Position numbers and translations under genes: made by a program. Positions 23,983 through 37,793 of a stretch of DNA of 64,000 nucleotides are shown one piece after another; the first letter of the stretch is position 1; every line of letters starts with the position of its first letter. The stretch comes from Cruorifilaria tuberocauda (taxonomy: Eukaryota; Nematoda; Chromadorea; Rhabditida; Onchocercidae): the NCBI GenBank assembly GCA_013365365.1, contig JABVXU010000072.1:116823-180822 (forward strand). Reading direction: 5' to 3'. Under the pieces are notes generated by a model, which worked only from the letters and a program-made list of their open reading frames with translations, had not been told where the DNA came from and ran no database searches.

Positions 23983-26513
23983 AACAAAATAATTCATGCA
24001 CTAAAGAAGACACATGTATTGATGAATAAACCGGATGGATGTATTGCAGAAAAATCGGAATTAGCAAAGATTCAGATATAATAAGGCTTGTGCCTTAGCT
24101 GTATTTCGGATATGGTTGAATGGTCAGATTGAAAGATCAATCTTTGAAATTGCTTAATTAATTGCTAAACAAAATTTATTTCCGCAATTTTTTTCCTTTG
24201 AGTGATCTATCAAAAAAGTTTTTTCGTCTTTTTTTCAAGGCTTTTTTTTCTAAAATTGTTTAATTAATTGTTAAAATTTTCAAACGATATTATTTTAGTT
24301 GAAATAACGATGATAATTTTATTTGCTATGAATGAAATGATAGTTGATATGATAGTTTTTTTTTCTTAAAGATAAAAACCCTTGAATATGAAAAGACCCA
24401 TAAATAAAATATGCCCACAAAATATACCCATAAATAAAATTTTATCCATAAATACAAGTATTTGTGGGTAAAATTTCCTGTAATAATTGCAAATTTTAAA
24501 CAACAAAAAAAACTCTAAATGAGAACTTTTTTTCCAACGATTCACTAATTTTAGGAATTTTTAGTTATAAAATTTAAATAAAAAGTTAAAGTTACAAAAA
24601 TTTTGAAAAAAACGCAATCAAACGAATTCTTGGATAATTGTTCGTTTTTTCTTTTGTTTTTAAGAAGAGAATGCTTGTTGATTATTAAAAAAATTCTTCC
24701 TGAAAATTTTTGCTTCGTGAAAAATTGGATTAACATTCCACGCAAGCGAATGCATATTATTTTCATTCTTTATTTTTACTCTAAATCATTCAACCGTTTG
24801 ATGATGTTGACAAAGATGAAAAATGAATTTAGAAAGAAAGTTATTTCTGGTTGAAAGAGTAAGAGGTGAACAAAAAAAATCGAATTTTGGTTGTCCAGGT
24901 AACGAAACGAAAACTTGTTTATAATTTATTAAGTATTAAAGGTACCAATCTTCTTCATTCCGCATTTCCACCTTCCATTCTTTTCATCTGTCTTTTTATC
25001 CTCTATTTACCTGGATATAAATTTCAAAGTTATTGCAATTTTCAAAATAATTTCCAAAAAGGAAGAAGAGAGAAGATAATTGTTATGAATTACGATATAT
25101 AATTTAAAATTAAGATTAATAATAAGAATAATGTAAGCAATAATAATAATAGGGATAATAATGATGGTAGTAATATAACAGTAATGATAATAATAATAAT
25201 TTCATGTAACTTTTTCAACGTATTAGCTATTTTTACAGCGATCACCTAATTTTACAGTACGTTCAAATCAGTAAGTGATCTTTTTTATTAAATTTATTGA
25301 GATTGCGGATTTTTCAATATGATAAAAATTAATGAAATTAAATAAATCACTTTAATTACAATAATGACGATAAACTTAAGAAAAAACAACTATATTACTT
25401 TAATAAGAAACTTTCTTCCTCATATATTTGTAAAATAATTTGTTTTCAATTTAGTTCGAAAATTATTGAAATTTTGCGAAAATTTCTATATGATGCATAA
25501 TATTTAATAATATTAAATAATAAATAAAAATGTTTAATAATCATGCTGTTTGAAGATAATCGAGGGAAATGAAAAGGTAAATTTTTGCTTACTGCATCAA
25601 TTTATTCGTAAAATAAGTTAGTTAAGAAATGCTAGAAAGTTTTTTTCCTTTCCTCGCTTACTTTCATTTAAAATGGCTTTCATTTTTTGTTGAATTCGGG
25701 AAAAAAAGGAGAATAAAGAGCAATTCCAAACATTTAGCAAAGCAAAGTTTTCAAAAGTTTGTTTTCTTTTTTCTCTGTTGTATGAAAATTCTCTATTGCC
25801 TATGAAATTTTCATTAATAATTGAGAAAACCATTTTCATTCTTACTTTCGTCAATTTGAAAATTTAATCAAATTGGAGTTTTCTTGGAAAACAAGTAAAT
25901 TACGTATTGTCCTCGCGTTTATTTATTGAGAAATGAATTTAAAATTATTGAACAGTTACTCTTATAAAGCAAATATGAAATAACCAAATCGAAATTAATT
26001 AACAGATTAGACGGTGAAATTATGATATGTTTGTTACCACTTAATAACTATCAAGTGATAATTTCCAAATCAAAAAAAGTTCAACAATTTTAAATAATAA
26101 ATTACTGAAATATGATCGCATCAGTTGTCAGTTGATCACCAGATATTTTGATAGTAAATGTCGGGAAACATGTGATTTTTTAGATATTGTATGGAAATTT
26201 GAAATCCATGACCTTTTTTCTCAATTGTTATGAACGTATGTAAGTTAGAGTATCTCTATAAAATCAAACCGGTTATCATTAATTGGGATGATAATCAAGA
26301 AGATATTTTAATTGATGATTGTATCATTAATTAGATTGAAAATAAACTAATAATATGAAGTTGATAAAAAGAACGAAAATGAAAATAAAAAACGAATGCT
26401 CAATGATCGCGGCAACACATTTCGGGTTATTTTGCAAATCTTATTGTTTTGCACAGGTTGAAGATCGATATGTTTTATACCATTTTAATAAGTACAACCG
26501 TTTATGAATATTA
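23983..26513. other. Intergenic between convergent genes
   Basis: 3' flanks of the plus-strand SH2-like gene and the minus-strand SFT2 gene. AT-rich; the open frames near 24550-25100 and 25618-25854 are rich in Phe, Lys, Asn and Ile and look like chance ORFs. A run of short ATAATA repeats lies near 25120-25200. Confidence 0.6.
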
Positions 26514-29500
26514 TCAAATAGGTAACACAGGAGATGATTTAGGAATGCAAAATCCTTTCAACAGATAAGCCATAAATCGTAAGCCACGTTCACCACCTGG
26601 CGCATAACTAAGCACATACCTGAAAGAGATAAGTCTAGATTTTTTTTTGTTCCAAAAAAAAATGTTATGCTTTTTCTCTCTCTCTTCATATTTAAATTTT
26701 GAAAAAATTTTTAGCGACATGAGTAAATTTAAGTTAAAATATTACTTCTAAAAAAGGAGTAATGTATGTTAAATAATAGTGCAACTCGAGGTTAGCAATC
26801 ATCCGGAACAATCTGATAATTGCCAATTTCATTTCTCTCTCTCTCTCTCTCTTCTGCAAACCTCAATTTATTTAATTATTGAAAAATTTAATAAAATATT
26901 CCATAAATTTAAAAAAGCAAATAGTTTTTGTATTTTATTAATTTTTGAAAATTAAAAGAAAACAAAAGGAAAAAGTAATACCATAGTAGTGCTATCGATT
27001 GAAATATTGCACATAATATTGTTATCAATGCATTTCTTAACTGAAATATACAATCACATATCAATTTATCACTCAACGTATTTACGAGATATAGATGCTT
27101 ACATAAGTATGTACTGTTTCCTTTTCTAATAAAAATATACTTCAATTCAAAAGTTAAGTTTTCAATGAATGAAAAATACAAATTTCAATATTTAATGATC
27201 ATATGTATAAAGAATAAATAACGAAACATATTTCTTCTCACAGAGTAAAAAGTTTTCTTTGAGAGCATTTACTTTCTCTTCTTTCTGTATACTTTATTTT
27301 TTCTTGAGAATAAAAGTTATCTTCTTCGCTTTTTGATATTATTTTATCAATATATCCATTATTTTATCAGTGAATTTATTATTTTATCAATATATTGAAA
27401 AATTTTCTGAAATTCATTTTTGATCCACTCTTCATTTTAATTTCATGACTTTTTCCTCATAATTATCATATTTCACAGACTTTTGCGCAGCTCTTTTCCT
27501 TCCTTATGCATTCCACAAATCGCCCGTTTTTATATAAATCTATCGCCCTCAATTTTCCTACATTTTACAATTTACCCTTCCCCTTAAATAATCAAAAAAA
27601 ATTAAATAAAATAAAATGAGATGGAAGAGGGAAAAAATTTTTATAAATTTTTATTCATCTTAATTTTCGTAATTAATAGTTCAGTGAAATTTAGTCTCTT
27701 CTTCTTTTTGCTTTATCATTTAATGTTTAATAACCTAAAGCTTTGATAAGCTATCTTAATATGAATGAAATACAAAATGTAAAACGATATTGTAGCATTG
27801 CATGATGATGAATTTCAGTTTTAGGATTCTGATATATGAAACACCTAATTAATCTTAAATATTATCATTCATCCATTTGTGAACCAAAAATTATTGTTAA
27901 TTAAATTTATTCAATTAATACAAGTAAATGCTATTATTAGACTATTTAAATGCCTCGTCCAATGATTATCAAAATTTTTATTATTAATAAGCAATCATTC
28001 TATCAATAATTTAGGCAAGCTTCTAATATTACACTTACTTTTTTTCATTTTTATATTCATTTTATCTTTCTTTCAACAAATTCAATTCTTACTTAATGAA
28101 TATTTAAAAATTAATAAGGAATTAAAATAATTCTAAGCTATTATCCACTCACAGAAATTATTATTACATTCACATGGAAGATTCACTTTAATCACTGTCA
28201 TTTTTTAGCGTTATAATATCCAAAGATAGTAATTTATCTTTCCAGCCAAAAAACCAATTATTTATCATTTTTCACTCATAGAATCATTTTTTCTCAATCT
28301 CGCCCCTAAATCTCTTATTTGATGTATTATTGAAAACTGACTTTATCAAACTTCAAGAGCTAAATTTTTGCAGTCTAATTTAATATAAATATCTTATGCA
28401 CTTTTTAAAAAGGACAAACTGAAGATTGAATCGAGAACAAAATTTTTAACAGAATAGAAATGAAAGGATAAAATTAGAAAAAATTCAGAATGGAAAAAAA
28501 TACAATTTCATTTTATTTCTAATTTTATTGATAATTCATTTCAAATAAATTTTCATTAAATGGCAGATCTTTGACAGTTTTTTTCTAAAAATAAAATAAC
28601 TCTTCATGGATTTCCTAATTTCCAGCATTATATGAACTAAAAATTTTTGAAAACATAAAAATAATTTTTTTTGCTAATTTAAATCTATTAATTTTTCAAA
28701 TTCTGAGCAAAAATTTAACCAATTTCAATCAAAATTAGCAAAGAAAAAAAATGAAATTATCTTAAAATTTGTAATTTTTTCTTCACAAAAATTTCCACGA
28801 TTATCATGATATTTATCGAGGATAAAAATTTCCTCTTGCTAGTAATTAATTTGTTTTTTGGTTCATTTTTCTGGCAAAAAAAAACCCTCACATTTTAGAA
28901 AGGTAATGACAATCTTTTACTTATTGTTATCATTTTTTTCCTTTCTCCTTACTTTAGCTTATCCAATTTCGAAAAATTAATTCATAAACTTGCTACCAAT
29001 CTTTTTACTCTTCACATAAATTACATTATTTTTCTTTAATATATTTTTTTAAATAACTGTACTTACTGCATTATCACTTAGTAATTGTTTGCAAATTGCT
29101 GCTGCACAGAAAAGAAGCAAAAAAGTATTTATCACAAATAAGTAAAATACTATTTCCATTCTTAGAAATGAACTGCACATTGTTTCATTATAGCCTAATT
29201 TCTTCGCCTTATCACTATTGAAATGATCCATCCATCTAGAAATTAAGAAAAAAATAATTCAAATATATTAATTTTTTAAAATTATTCAACCATTACTTTC
29301 TTTACCATTGCTTTGCTTTCCTATTTTAATATTTTTGCTTCGAATATTGATTTATTTTACGGTTAATTAGTTAATTTTGTTGGAATATGAAGCAATAAAT
29401 TAACGACAACTTTGATAATATCTCAATCTATTCTTCAACTTTTCAAAAGAAAAGAAAAGCCTTTATCTTTCCAGCTTCCTGTTAATTTTTTTCTTATCAT

Positions 29501-32500
29501 CTCTTTATAAATATTATTTCCTTTTATGTGACAATGGAATAATTTTAAACTCTTTAGTATTAAATTCCGGAAATCAACTAATATTTTATCTTAATTCTAT
29601 TATAGGAAGTGGAACTAAATGCAAAATGAATATGTATTTATAATTAATTCTTGAAAATATTTGTTTTCTTCAAAGTTTTGAATATTTATTAAATATATTA
29701 ATATGTTATTTTACTCAAATATTAATACTAAAATAATTCATAATTTTATAGAATGTAGCAGCTATTAATTGATATTTTAAAATAAAAAAATGAAAGGAAT
29801 AAGTTATTATATCACTTCACTGTTCTCTAAAAATTATATCAAATATTATATTAGCACATTAGTAGCAATAATTTTAATGATCAATCATAAGATGATTTGC
29901 AGACATATCTAACCATATAAATGAAGAATTTGAATTATCAAAAGAATGGTGATAATAGCAAAATGAATAAATATACGAATACAATCTATTGCGACTATTA
30001 TACAGTATTAGTAGTAATAAAAACAATAGCATTACTAAAATTTATTATTATTTAATTATGATAAAATATTAAGAAAAGAAGGAGGTAAGTATCTTTACAT
30101 GTTAATAATTAGCAACAATAATATGTAATAATAGTAGTAATAATAATGCAATATTGATTTTTAAGAATTTCATAGTAATTAATTTTAAAAAAACTATAAA
30201 ATTTTTTTTTCTATAAAATTAAAGCTTTACATAAATTTTATGATAATTATAGGAATTAATATTGCAGATGAATGAAAATTTTCACGATTAACAAATTAGA
30301 AATCTATAAAAATTAATTATAATTTTTAGAAATTTCATTTTTTTAGTTTAATGAATGAAAAATTGGATTAAAATCAAAATAAATTATGCTTTAACATTAT
30401 TGTTAATACTAATATTCTACATTCCTCCATTCTATAGTGTACGGTAAATTCCCTTAATGCAATGTCTGAATAATTTATCTATATACTTGAAGATTCACTT
30501 TTATCGAATTATTTTCTGGTTATTCTAGAAAATGTATAAGTACATTCGTGCAATGATACTGTATGATGTAATTTTTTTTTTATACTACTTTTGATACAGG
30601 TAAAACATCAATACAATGAATAACAGACGTCGATCATCACTGTTTAATCGATGGAAACAACAAAATAAAAATGAAGAGTTTGAAGGTATAACAGAGGATG
30701 AAATGATCGAATATAAGGAGGCATTCCATCTCTTTGATAAAGTAGGCATTATCTTTTATCTTTCATCGTTTTTAAAAATATTACATAGTTATATTAGGCG
30801 TAATTTTATGCTGTGAAATCAGGAAAGTAAAAAATGATTAAACAATAAATCGATATATATATAAAATTAAAATATTTGAAATTATAATCTCTGACTTTCA
30901 ATTTTTCACTCTTATCTATACTTTTTAAACACAAAATCAGTATTTCTTAAAACGACATAATATAACTATCCAACTTTTGTTTGACCATTTCATGAAAATA
31001 CGATAAATCACTATATTCACTATATAACTATATTAATCACTATATCACTATATCCCTACAAATGAAAGATAATTGAAAAATTCACATCCATAATTAAATT
31101 TTACTATACTAAACACATTTTTACATGAAATGTAAATTGAAATACACTTATGATAAACTTAAATAATTGATTGGCAGAATTATATTATTTAGCTGACATT
31201 ATCATCAACAGCTAAAAGTTATTAATGCATTCCAACTAGAAAAAAATTTCTTCTTTAGTTTAAAAAAAAAATTTTTTTTTGTAATCCTCACAAGAAATAA
31301 CTAATTTCTAACGAAGTATTTAACATTAAAAAAAACATTCGTTTCCCGAAATTTTTATGTAGGAAACTTATTTTGATTCAAAAATAACATATATAATTAT
31401 TAATTTGCAAACATAAATGTAAATTTACAAGGTTAAGTTTATATTGATATAAGAAACTATTATGGAATAAATTATAACCGTCACTATTAAAAACAAGAAA
31501 AATAGGAAGAGAATAACCAGATAACAAGATGGCTTACTTGGCTTAATGATAAGAGAAGAATGGAAAGGTTTAAAGATTTATATTTAAAAGATAAAAAGTT
31601 TAAAAGTGATTTAAAAGGATGGGAATGGATCGATCTCGTCAAAAGAACTTGGCGTTGCAATGCGATCACTTGGACAAAATCCGACAGAACAGGAATTACT
31701 GGATATGCTTAATGAAGTGGATATTGATGGCAGTGGAACCATTGATTTTCCGGAATTTTGCCAAATGATGAAACGAATGAGTAAGGTTAGTTACCATTTT
31801 GATCATATTATCATTTTTTTCTGACATTTTCATAGTTATTGATCGATGAAAAATCAAGAATTTGAAATGTATGAAAAAGAGTATCGAAAATATAAAAATT
31901 TAAATTATATAAACAAATTAGTTGAAATTAAAAAAGAATTTCCCATTCACATTCAGCTCCTGTTTCTTATTGATATCTCCTTTGTTTCTTTTTCTGCTCT
32001 TTCTTTATCTGTCTATGGAATTATGAAGATTTGCCAAAAATTAAAAAGCAAAATCAAAAATTGAAAAACTGAAAAAAAAGATGCAATTATGATAATCCTT
32101 TGCCACATTTCAAACAATTAATCTTAGCCAAAATAAATAGAAAAAATTCCTAAAATATATGGTAATTTGGAAAAAGCTTTCATTGCACGAGAATAGTTCA
32201 ATTTTTTCTAAATTTTCTTAGATGTGATTTTACTACATATTCTTTATGATAATGTCAGAGTTATCATATGTTAATTGTTTTCTTATTGTTATTATTACTG
32301 TTGTTAATATTATTAATTACTGTCCTAATGATTATTAATGATTATTATTATTCTATAAAAGTTATTAATTCTTTTTGTAGAGTTTTGTATATCTATTTTT
32401 TTTCTATTCGTTAAAGGAAAACGACAGTGAAATGATAAGGGAAGCATTTCGAGTATTCGATCGAGACGGTAATGGATATATTACAGCTGAAGAATTTCGA

Positions 32501-35500
32501 TACTTTATGACTCACATGGGTGAACAATTCAGTGATCAAGAAGTAGATGAAATTATGGCCGAAGTTGATATTGATGGTGATGGACAGGTCATAATATAAA
32601 GTATTAATAGGATAGAAGATATGTTACAGACAAATAAATAAACAGATAATATTAGTCATTTATTACATCAGAATATTAATCTAATAAAAAGTAAATTAGT
32701 AATTTAATTTCTAATTTTTACAAGTTAATATTAACAATAAATATGTTTAGCAAAAATTTTCAGATCAATTATGAAGAATTCGTGAAAATGATGACAGCTT
32801 AGCTTCTTACCAATATGGTTTAGTCTTTTATCAAGTGTGTTCGAATCCAAATAGAAGAAACAATCGATCACCTAATTCATCATATAAAATAAATTCGTGA
32901 AAAAAATAAGTCAATTTATAGTTAAGTGGATCTTTTATATAGAACTATTTAATATTTTTTAATATTATTCATACATATCAAAATTATCGCTTAATTTTTA
33001 CATCTAAAGAATAAATTTATGCTTGGTTTAAATTCTTAAATGATTTTTTGTTAAAAGTAAAGGTGTAGGAGAAAATAAATAAATGATTCGAAACAGTGAG
33101 TGATCGAAGATTTATCAGATTTATTTATTTATCAAATTTAAACAGAAATATTTATCACGGATAAAACTACCTATATGTTTTCACTACCTATATGTTTACG
33201 AATAAACGATGCATTCTAAAGTTTTCGACATGACGTTAATAAAAAGAATAAAAAATTTCAGCAATTCCGGATGATGATTTTTTTAAACGATTTAGAAAAA
33301 CTCAATTCGATCATAGAATCAAATGGATTAAAGTTGAGAGAAGATGATTTCTGAACTTTCTTCACTTTTTATTTCTGACAATTTTTTCGAAATATCTTAG
33401 CACAAATGCATTACAAAATTTTCTAATCACGGAAGTGGAAGTGAAAATGAACAAGATGAGAGAAAAAAAAGAGCTGTTTTAAATCTGAAAATTCCAGTTG
33501 TAAAATTCAACTTCTGAAGGTTTAAATTTCCGAAAGTTGCTTTTTCCAAAACATATTTAACGAATAAGAAATTATTATATGTATACAGAGAAAGAGACAG
33601 ATGGATAGATTTAAATATTTATATTTTTTTCCTTTAGTTTTATCAGTTTTGAACTACTCTGAATTCGAATTCACATTTTGACGGAAATCAATACTCTAAA
33701 TGACTGATTAGCTGATTACCTTTAAAATGATTTTCAGCAATAAAAACAACAACTAAAAGTGATAAATAATCTAATTGAAATCAAATATTTTCAAGCTTCA
33801 CTTCTTCCCGAAATAAAACACCTACAATCATGTTTTTATTATCAATCCTTATTAAGATCGGCAAAAGTAGAACTTAATTCAAATCGATGATATAGAGACA
33901 TAAAATTTGGAAATCCTAGACGAATTTATTCAATATCAGATTTTAACACTAATATATTCTTAATAGATATCATAATTTCTAGAATAATAATAAATATTGA
34001 CAAATATGATAGCAATAAGCTATTTGTTGGTCTAGCAAAATTTGTTGGAACTTTGATCCTCGATAATAACATAGCCTTTATAGGTTCTCAATCTATCATT
34101 AATAATATATATACGGTAAAAACAATACAAACAAAAACATACACATCAGAATTAATAATTTAAAAAAAAATATATGAACATACCCATAAACTGAAATACA
34201 GTGTCGCAGAAACGGTCAGCAAATATGCCACCGTCACATGCCTTCGTTGTTCCGAGAGCATGTGTTTCAAATAGCTCATTGGTCCCCATAAAAAACCAAA
34301 ACTAAAAGTGTATTCGAAAATTATATCGCTCTATTTGATCTATTTAGGCAAAAAAGGAACAGAAATTGGTCTTTATTTATTTCAGCAATGATAATTTATT
34401 CTATTTTATTTTACAAAAAAAAAAAAATTAACGAAAAATTTGAATGTTTCAAATTATACTAAGCATATATTTCATGACAATTTCTTTAAATGTCATCAAA
34501 ATAAACTAAAATTTTTCTAATCATGAAAACAGAAATGAAAATGATATAAAATGAGAAAAGAATGAACAAGAGTGAAGAGTATATTTTTTTACAGTATTTT
34601 GCAAAATAAATAATAGAATATTTATACCATTGTATTCTTCAAAATATTTAACTAAACGATACGCTTACAATACATTACAATACACATACACAATACATTG
34701 ATACAACGATACAATTGCGTGACAAAAAAAAATTTTTAGGCAAAATGATAAATAAATATGAAATAAATCAATCAACGAACCTTAAAATTAACAAGATTGA
34801 GCCAAACGTATTCAAAGCAGCAAATTTTCGAGCCTGTATAACTACAGCAGGTAACAAAACAACAGCCTAGAAATGTTTCTTATTACTTTAAATAAAAAAT
34901 ACACTTGCTTAACCAGTCATTTTCTTCCGTTCCTTTCTGAAATGTAAAAAAGTACTCCGGAATTCAAATTTGCTTCACTCAAAATACTTTAATTAAAATA
35001 TCATTATGCAACAACAGTATGATAATCAGATGACTCTTAATTATTTTATCTTTAGAAATCAATTATAAACTGTAAAGTAATCAGCTGTACTTACTATTCC
35101 AAAGCAAATAAAAGCTGCTCCTATTGACATGAAAAATGCAACAATCCTTTGCATCTTCGACATTCTATAACGATTTCATTAAATTTTCATTAAAATTAAA
35201 GATTTTCATTAAAATGATTTCTGAATGCTATTTTAGATATCATCAAGATTTTACGATAATTATTAGTCTTAGAAAATAAGATTTTTCTAAATGAAAGGGA
35301 TACAAATGAATCTTCCACTATTTGTACTAAATCTTTTTAAGTAAAAATGATATAACATATAGAAGAAAAAATCAAAATGATTTATTAATTTTAAAAGATT
35401 GAAAGTTTTTGCCACTTAAATTGCTAAATTTGCAATTTTTTGAATTTTGGAATAAAATTTAAATTAGAAATAAATAATCAACAAATTTCAAAACTATTCA

Positions 35501-35834
35501 AATTCCAACATCGCATATTTGAAATTATTTTAAATATGAAGAAAAAGAAAAAAAACCCAAAAATGGATTCTTCGTTGGAAATAGAACCGAACCATCCACC
35601 ATTTCTGCGATTTCGTGATTGTGGTAATTGTCTATTCGTTTCGCCAGTTGATTCGGTTAACATTTCTCGATCAGAATCATCACCTGATGAATACATCGAC
35701 GATAATCTATTCAAACCAGATGTAAGTTTGGATCGTATAACTTTAATTGATGAAAATGATGTTGATGTTGCAGCTGTGCCAAAAATTGAATTTTTAGCTT
35801 TTTGCTGATTGACAAAATCTCGAAGATCTGACAT
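26514..35834 (-). CDS. SFT2-like vesicle transport protein (238 aa, 6 exons)
   Basis: SFT2/Got1-family proteins are small tetraspanning Golgi membrane proteins that help vesicles fuse with late Golgi and endosomal compartments. Exons: 35834-35557, 35164-35095, 34866-34781, 34301-34184, 27040-26982, 26619-26514; phases agree throughout. Residues 1-95 are a polar, Ser-rich cytosolic tail, longer than in yeast Sft2. Four hydrophobic segments follow at about 98-125, 132-152, 168-185 and 188-210. Family landmarks are [15 protein letters not shown] after helix 2 and [19 protein letters not shown] at the end of helix 4. A TTTTTGCAG acceptor five bases before the ATG suggests trans-splicing. Intron 4 (about 7.1 kb) contains a complete EF-hand gene on the opposite strand. 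The family is firm; subtype (SFT2A/B/C) is not assigned. Confidence 0.88.
29049..29231 (-). CDS. Candidate exon with one transmembrane segment, inside SFT2 intron 4
   Basis: An ATG at 29231 opens a frame of 55 codons ending at a GCA|GTAAGT donor at about 29067. Residues 25-48 form a clear hydrophobic segment ([19 protein letters not shown]) after a polar N-terminus with an N-E-T glycosylation site. The donor is phase 0, as is the acceptor of SFT2 exon 5, so it could be an alternative first exon of that gene. It could equally be the first exon of a separate nested gene, or chance. No further exon was found. Confidence 0.3.
   Translation of the reverse strand: MDHFNSDKAKKLGYNETMCSSFLRMEIVFYLFVINTFLLLFCAAAICKQLLSDNAVSTVI
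30616..32802 (+). CDS. cal-1: Calmodulin-like four-EF-hand protein, CAL-1-like (167 aa, 4 exons)
   Basis: Exons: 30616-30741, 31618-31785, 32417-32587, 32764-32802; every junction is phase 0. A basic N-terminal extension of about 25 residues (NNRRRSS...) precedes four complete EF-hands, with loops at residues 41-52, 77-88, 113-124 and 149-160. All have D at 1, D at 3, G at 6, I at 8 and E at 12, so four Ca2+ sites are expected. The block [11 protein letters not shown] and the helix [10 protein letters not shown] fit what I recall of Caenorhabditis CAL-1 better than canonical calmodulin. The role is as a Ca2+ sensor; the N-terminal extension may set location. The first intron's acceptor (GATTTAAAAG) is a poor match to the nematode consensus. 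The gene lies wholly inside an intron of the SFT2 gene on the other strand. Family certain; orthology to cal-1 likely but from memory. Confidence 0.88.
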
Positions 35835-37793
35835 GGCACTGCAAAAAGAATACATATTTATAACTAATTTAATCAATTTAAATAAAAAAATTGAAAATTT
35901 TGATGTTTATGGATAGATTGTTATTAATTACAATATTGTGTAAAGAAATTTGGATAAGTCATACGGAAATTCAAAACGGAAAATTCGATTTGATTACGTA
36001 ACTGTTATGATTGAAATAATCATCCGTGTCAATGAGTTTATCCGACATTATAATTTTATTATTGTATAATGAAAAAGGAAAGCAAAAAGAAAAAATTTTT
36101 AAAAGTAACAAATAAACCTGAAACAGATGGTAGCTACAAATTTTTATTTTTTCTTTTTTTAAACTATTAAAGTATTAAAGCCTAAAATTCTATATTGTTT
36201 ACAAAAATAAATTGTCTATCTGAATGTATGTATATTAAAGAAAAAAATCGATTTTTTGCTAAAAACGAAGAGCTATAAAACCATACAGGAAACCAACCAA
36301 AGTAATATAAAAAGCGTATAATAAATCATAAAAACCACATTTGAAAAATAATTACTAATGCAAAGAAATTTGAAATTAAATCAGAATTGAAAAAAAAAAG
36401 ACAAAAGAGAATTGAAAATTAGAAATTACAACAAATGAAAATAAAATTTCGAACTACATTAAATTTAAAATAAGCCAAAAAACATAACTTTAGTACTCGT
36501 TCCTTTCTATTTCCTTTTCATTCTTTTTGAAATGATTGAGCAATAAAATAATTACGACTAATCTTTCATTCATTCTATTAAATATCACTAAAATTACTTT
36601 TTGTTGCCTTCTTTCCCCCTTAAGGAATATTATAATTAAAAATTAAAGGGACAATATCCTATAAGAATCACAATTTATTATTTAACAAGTAAAATCCACA
36701 GGATAGTAAAACCTTATTCATTATATCAGTTCCAACTCAAACAACTTGAGGAAATTTTCGACATTATTGATTAAATAATTGGAAAAAAAAGTGAAAAAAA
36801 TGAAGAGAAAGAGTACTAATGATAAAGACAGGTTACATTAAATTCATACTTTAAAGTGATAAAAATCAATTCGGATTCAATGAAATTATCATCAATTATT
36901 CGAAGTAAGCCATAAATACACATTTGGATAAGACTACAAAAGTGAGCCATACACACACATTTGTAAAAGACTACATTTCTGATTTTACCATTTTATTTTT
37001 CTCTTACATAAATAAAAAAGTCCCAGACAAAGTTCAACATCATGATCAAGAATTCATAATGATATATGAATGTTTTACAATTATGAAAAGAACTGCATCC
37101 TATTCGCTACTTTTCAAATAAAACTTTCCAGTTTTATCTTAATTATAAAATAACAAACTAAACATAATAATATATAAATCATCACTTAATTAGTGCCACC
37201 AATCTTTTTGTTTCAAGAAAATTTTTCCAAGTGAAAGAAGAAAATGTTAAAACATGAACATGTGAACATAGATTTTAATGCTATTTTTAAGAGAGCAATA
37301 CAAGAGTTTGAATTCACAACAACTAAGCTATGTTTAATACTAGTAGTAAATAAATACTTCCGCATTTTCAAAAGTTTTGTAATTTGACCATTTGAGGTAT
37401 TTAGTATCTGCTCTTATAATTTTATAGTTGAAATTAGTGAGTTATTTATTGAAAAAAAAGAAGTTCTCTCTCTGTTCTCTTATTTAAACCAGGAGAGTTT
37501 GCTATACATAAATTTATCCTGGCAACTGACTATCCAAATTCCTTTTATATCATGTGATATAAATATTAAAGTAGAAATTGCAATCGCACATGAATAGAAA
37601 TACAAAATTCATCAATTGTTAGAATTTCGCTTTATATCTAGTACATAATTGGCATTATTTTCAAACATATGAAGCATGAAAAGTAAATAAATTCAGAAAT
37701 ATGAAGTTAAGAACAAAACGGAGAAATGAATATAAATCCTGTATTAAACAAGGCTTCCGAATACACTGCATGTCAGAGATGTTATTTTTCTTA
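35835..37793. other. Intergenic; nothing supportable
   Basis: AT-rich DNA between the SFT2 start and the 3' end of the 699-residue zinc-module gene. The 65-codon frame at 36924-37121 has no splice context or protein-like pattern. Confidence 0.6.

Noticed and set aside
23708..24067. 119-codon minus-strand ORF
   Set aside because: Antisense to exon 2 of the SH2-like gene; no splice or start support.
24551..25102. Several 70-83-codon ORFs on both strands
   Set aside because: Phe/Lys/Asn/Ile-rich translations typical of chance frames in AT-rich DNA.
32830..32860. TTCGAATCC, resembling a tRNA T-arm
   Set aside because: No matching acceptor stem, anticodon arm or A-box upstream; it lies in the 3' flank of the EF-hand gene.
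35440..35808. 122-codon plus-strand ORF
   Set aside because: Antisense shadow of SFT2 exon 1, which has a matching splice chain and family sequence.
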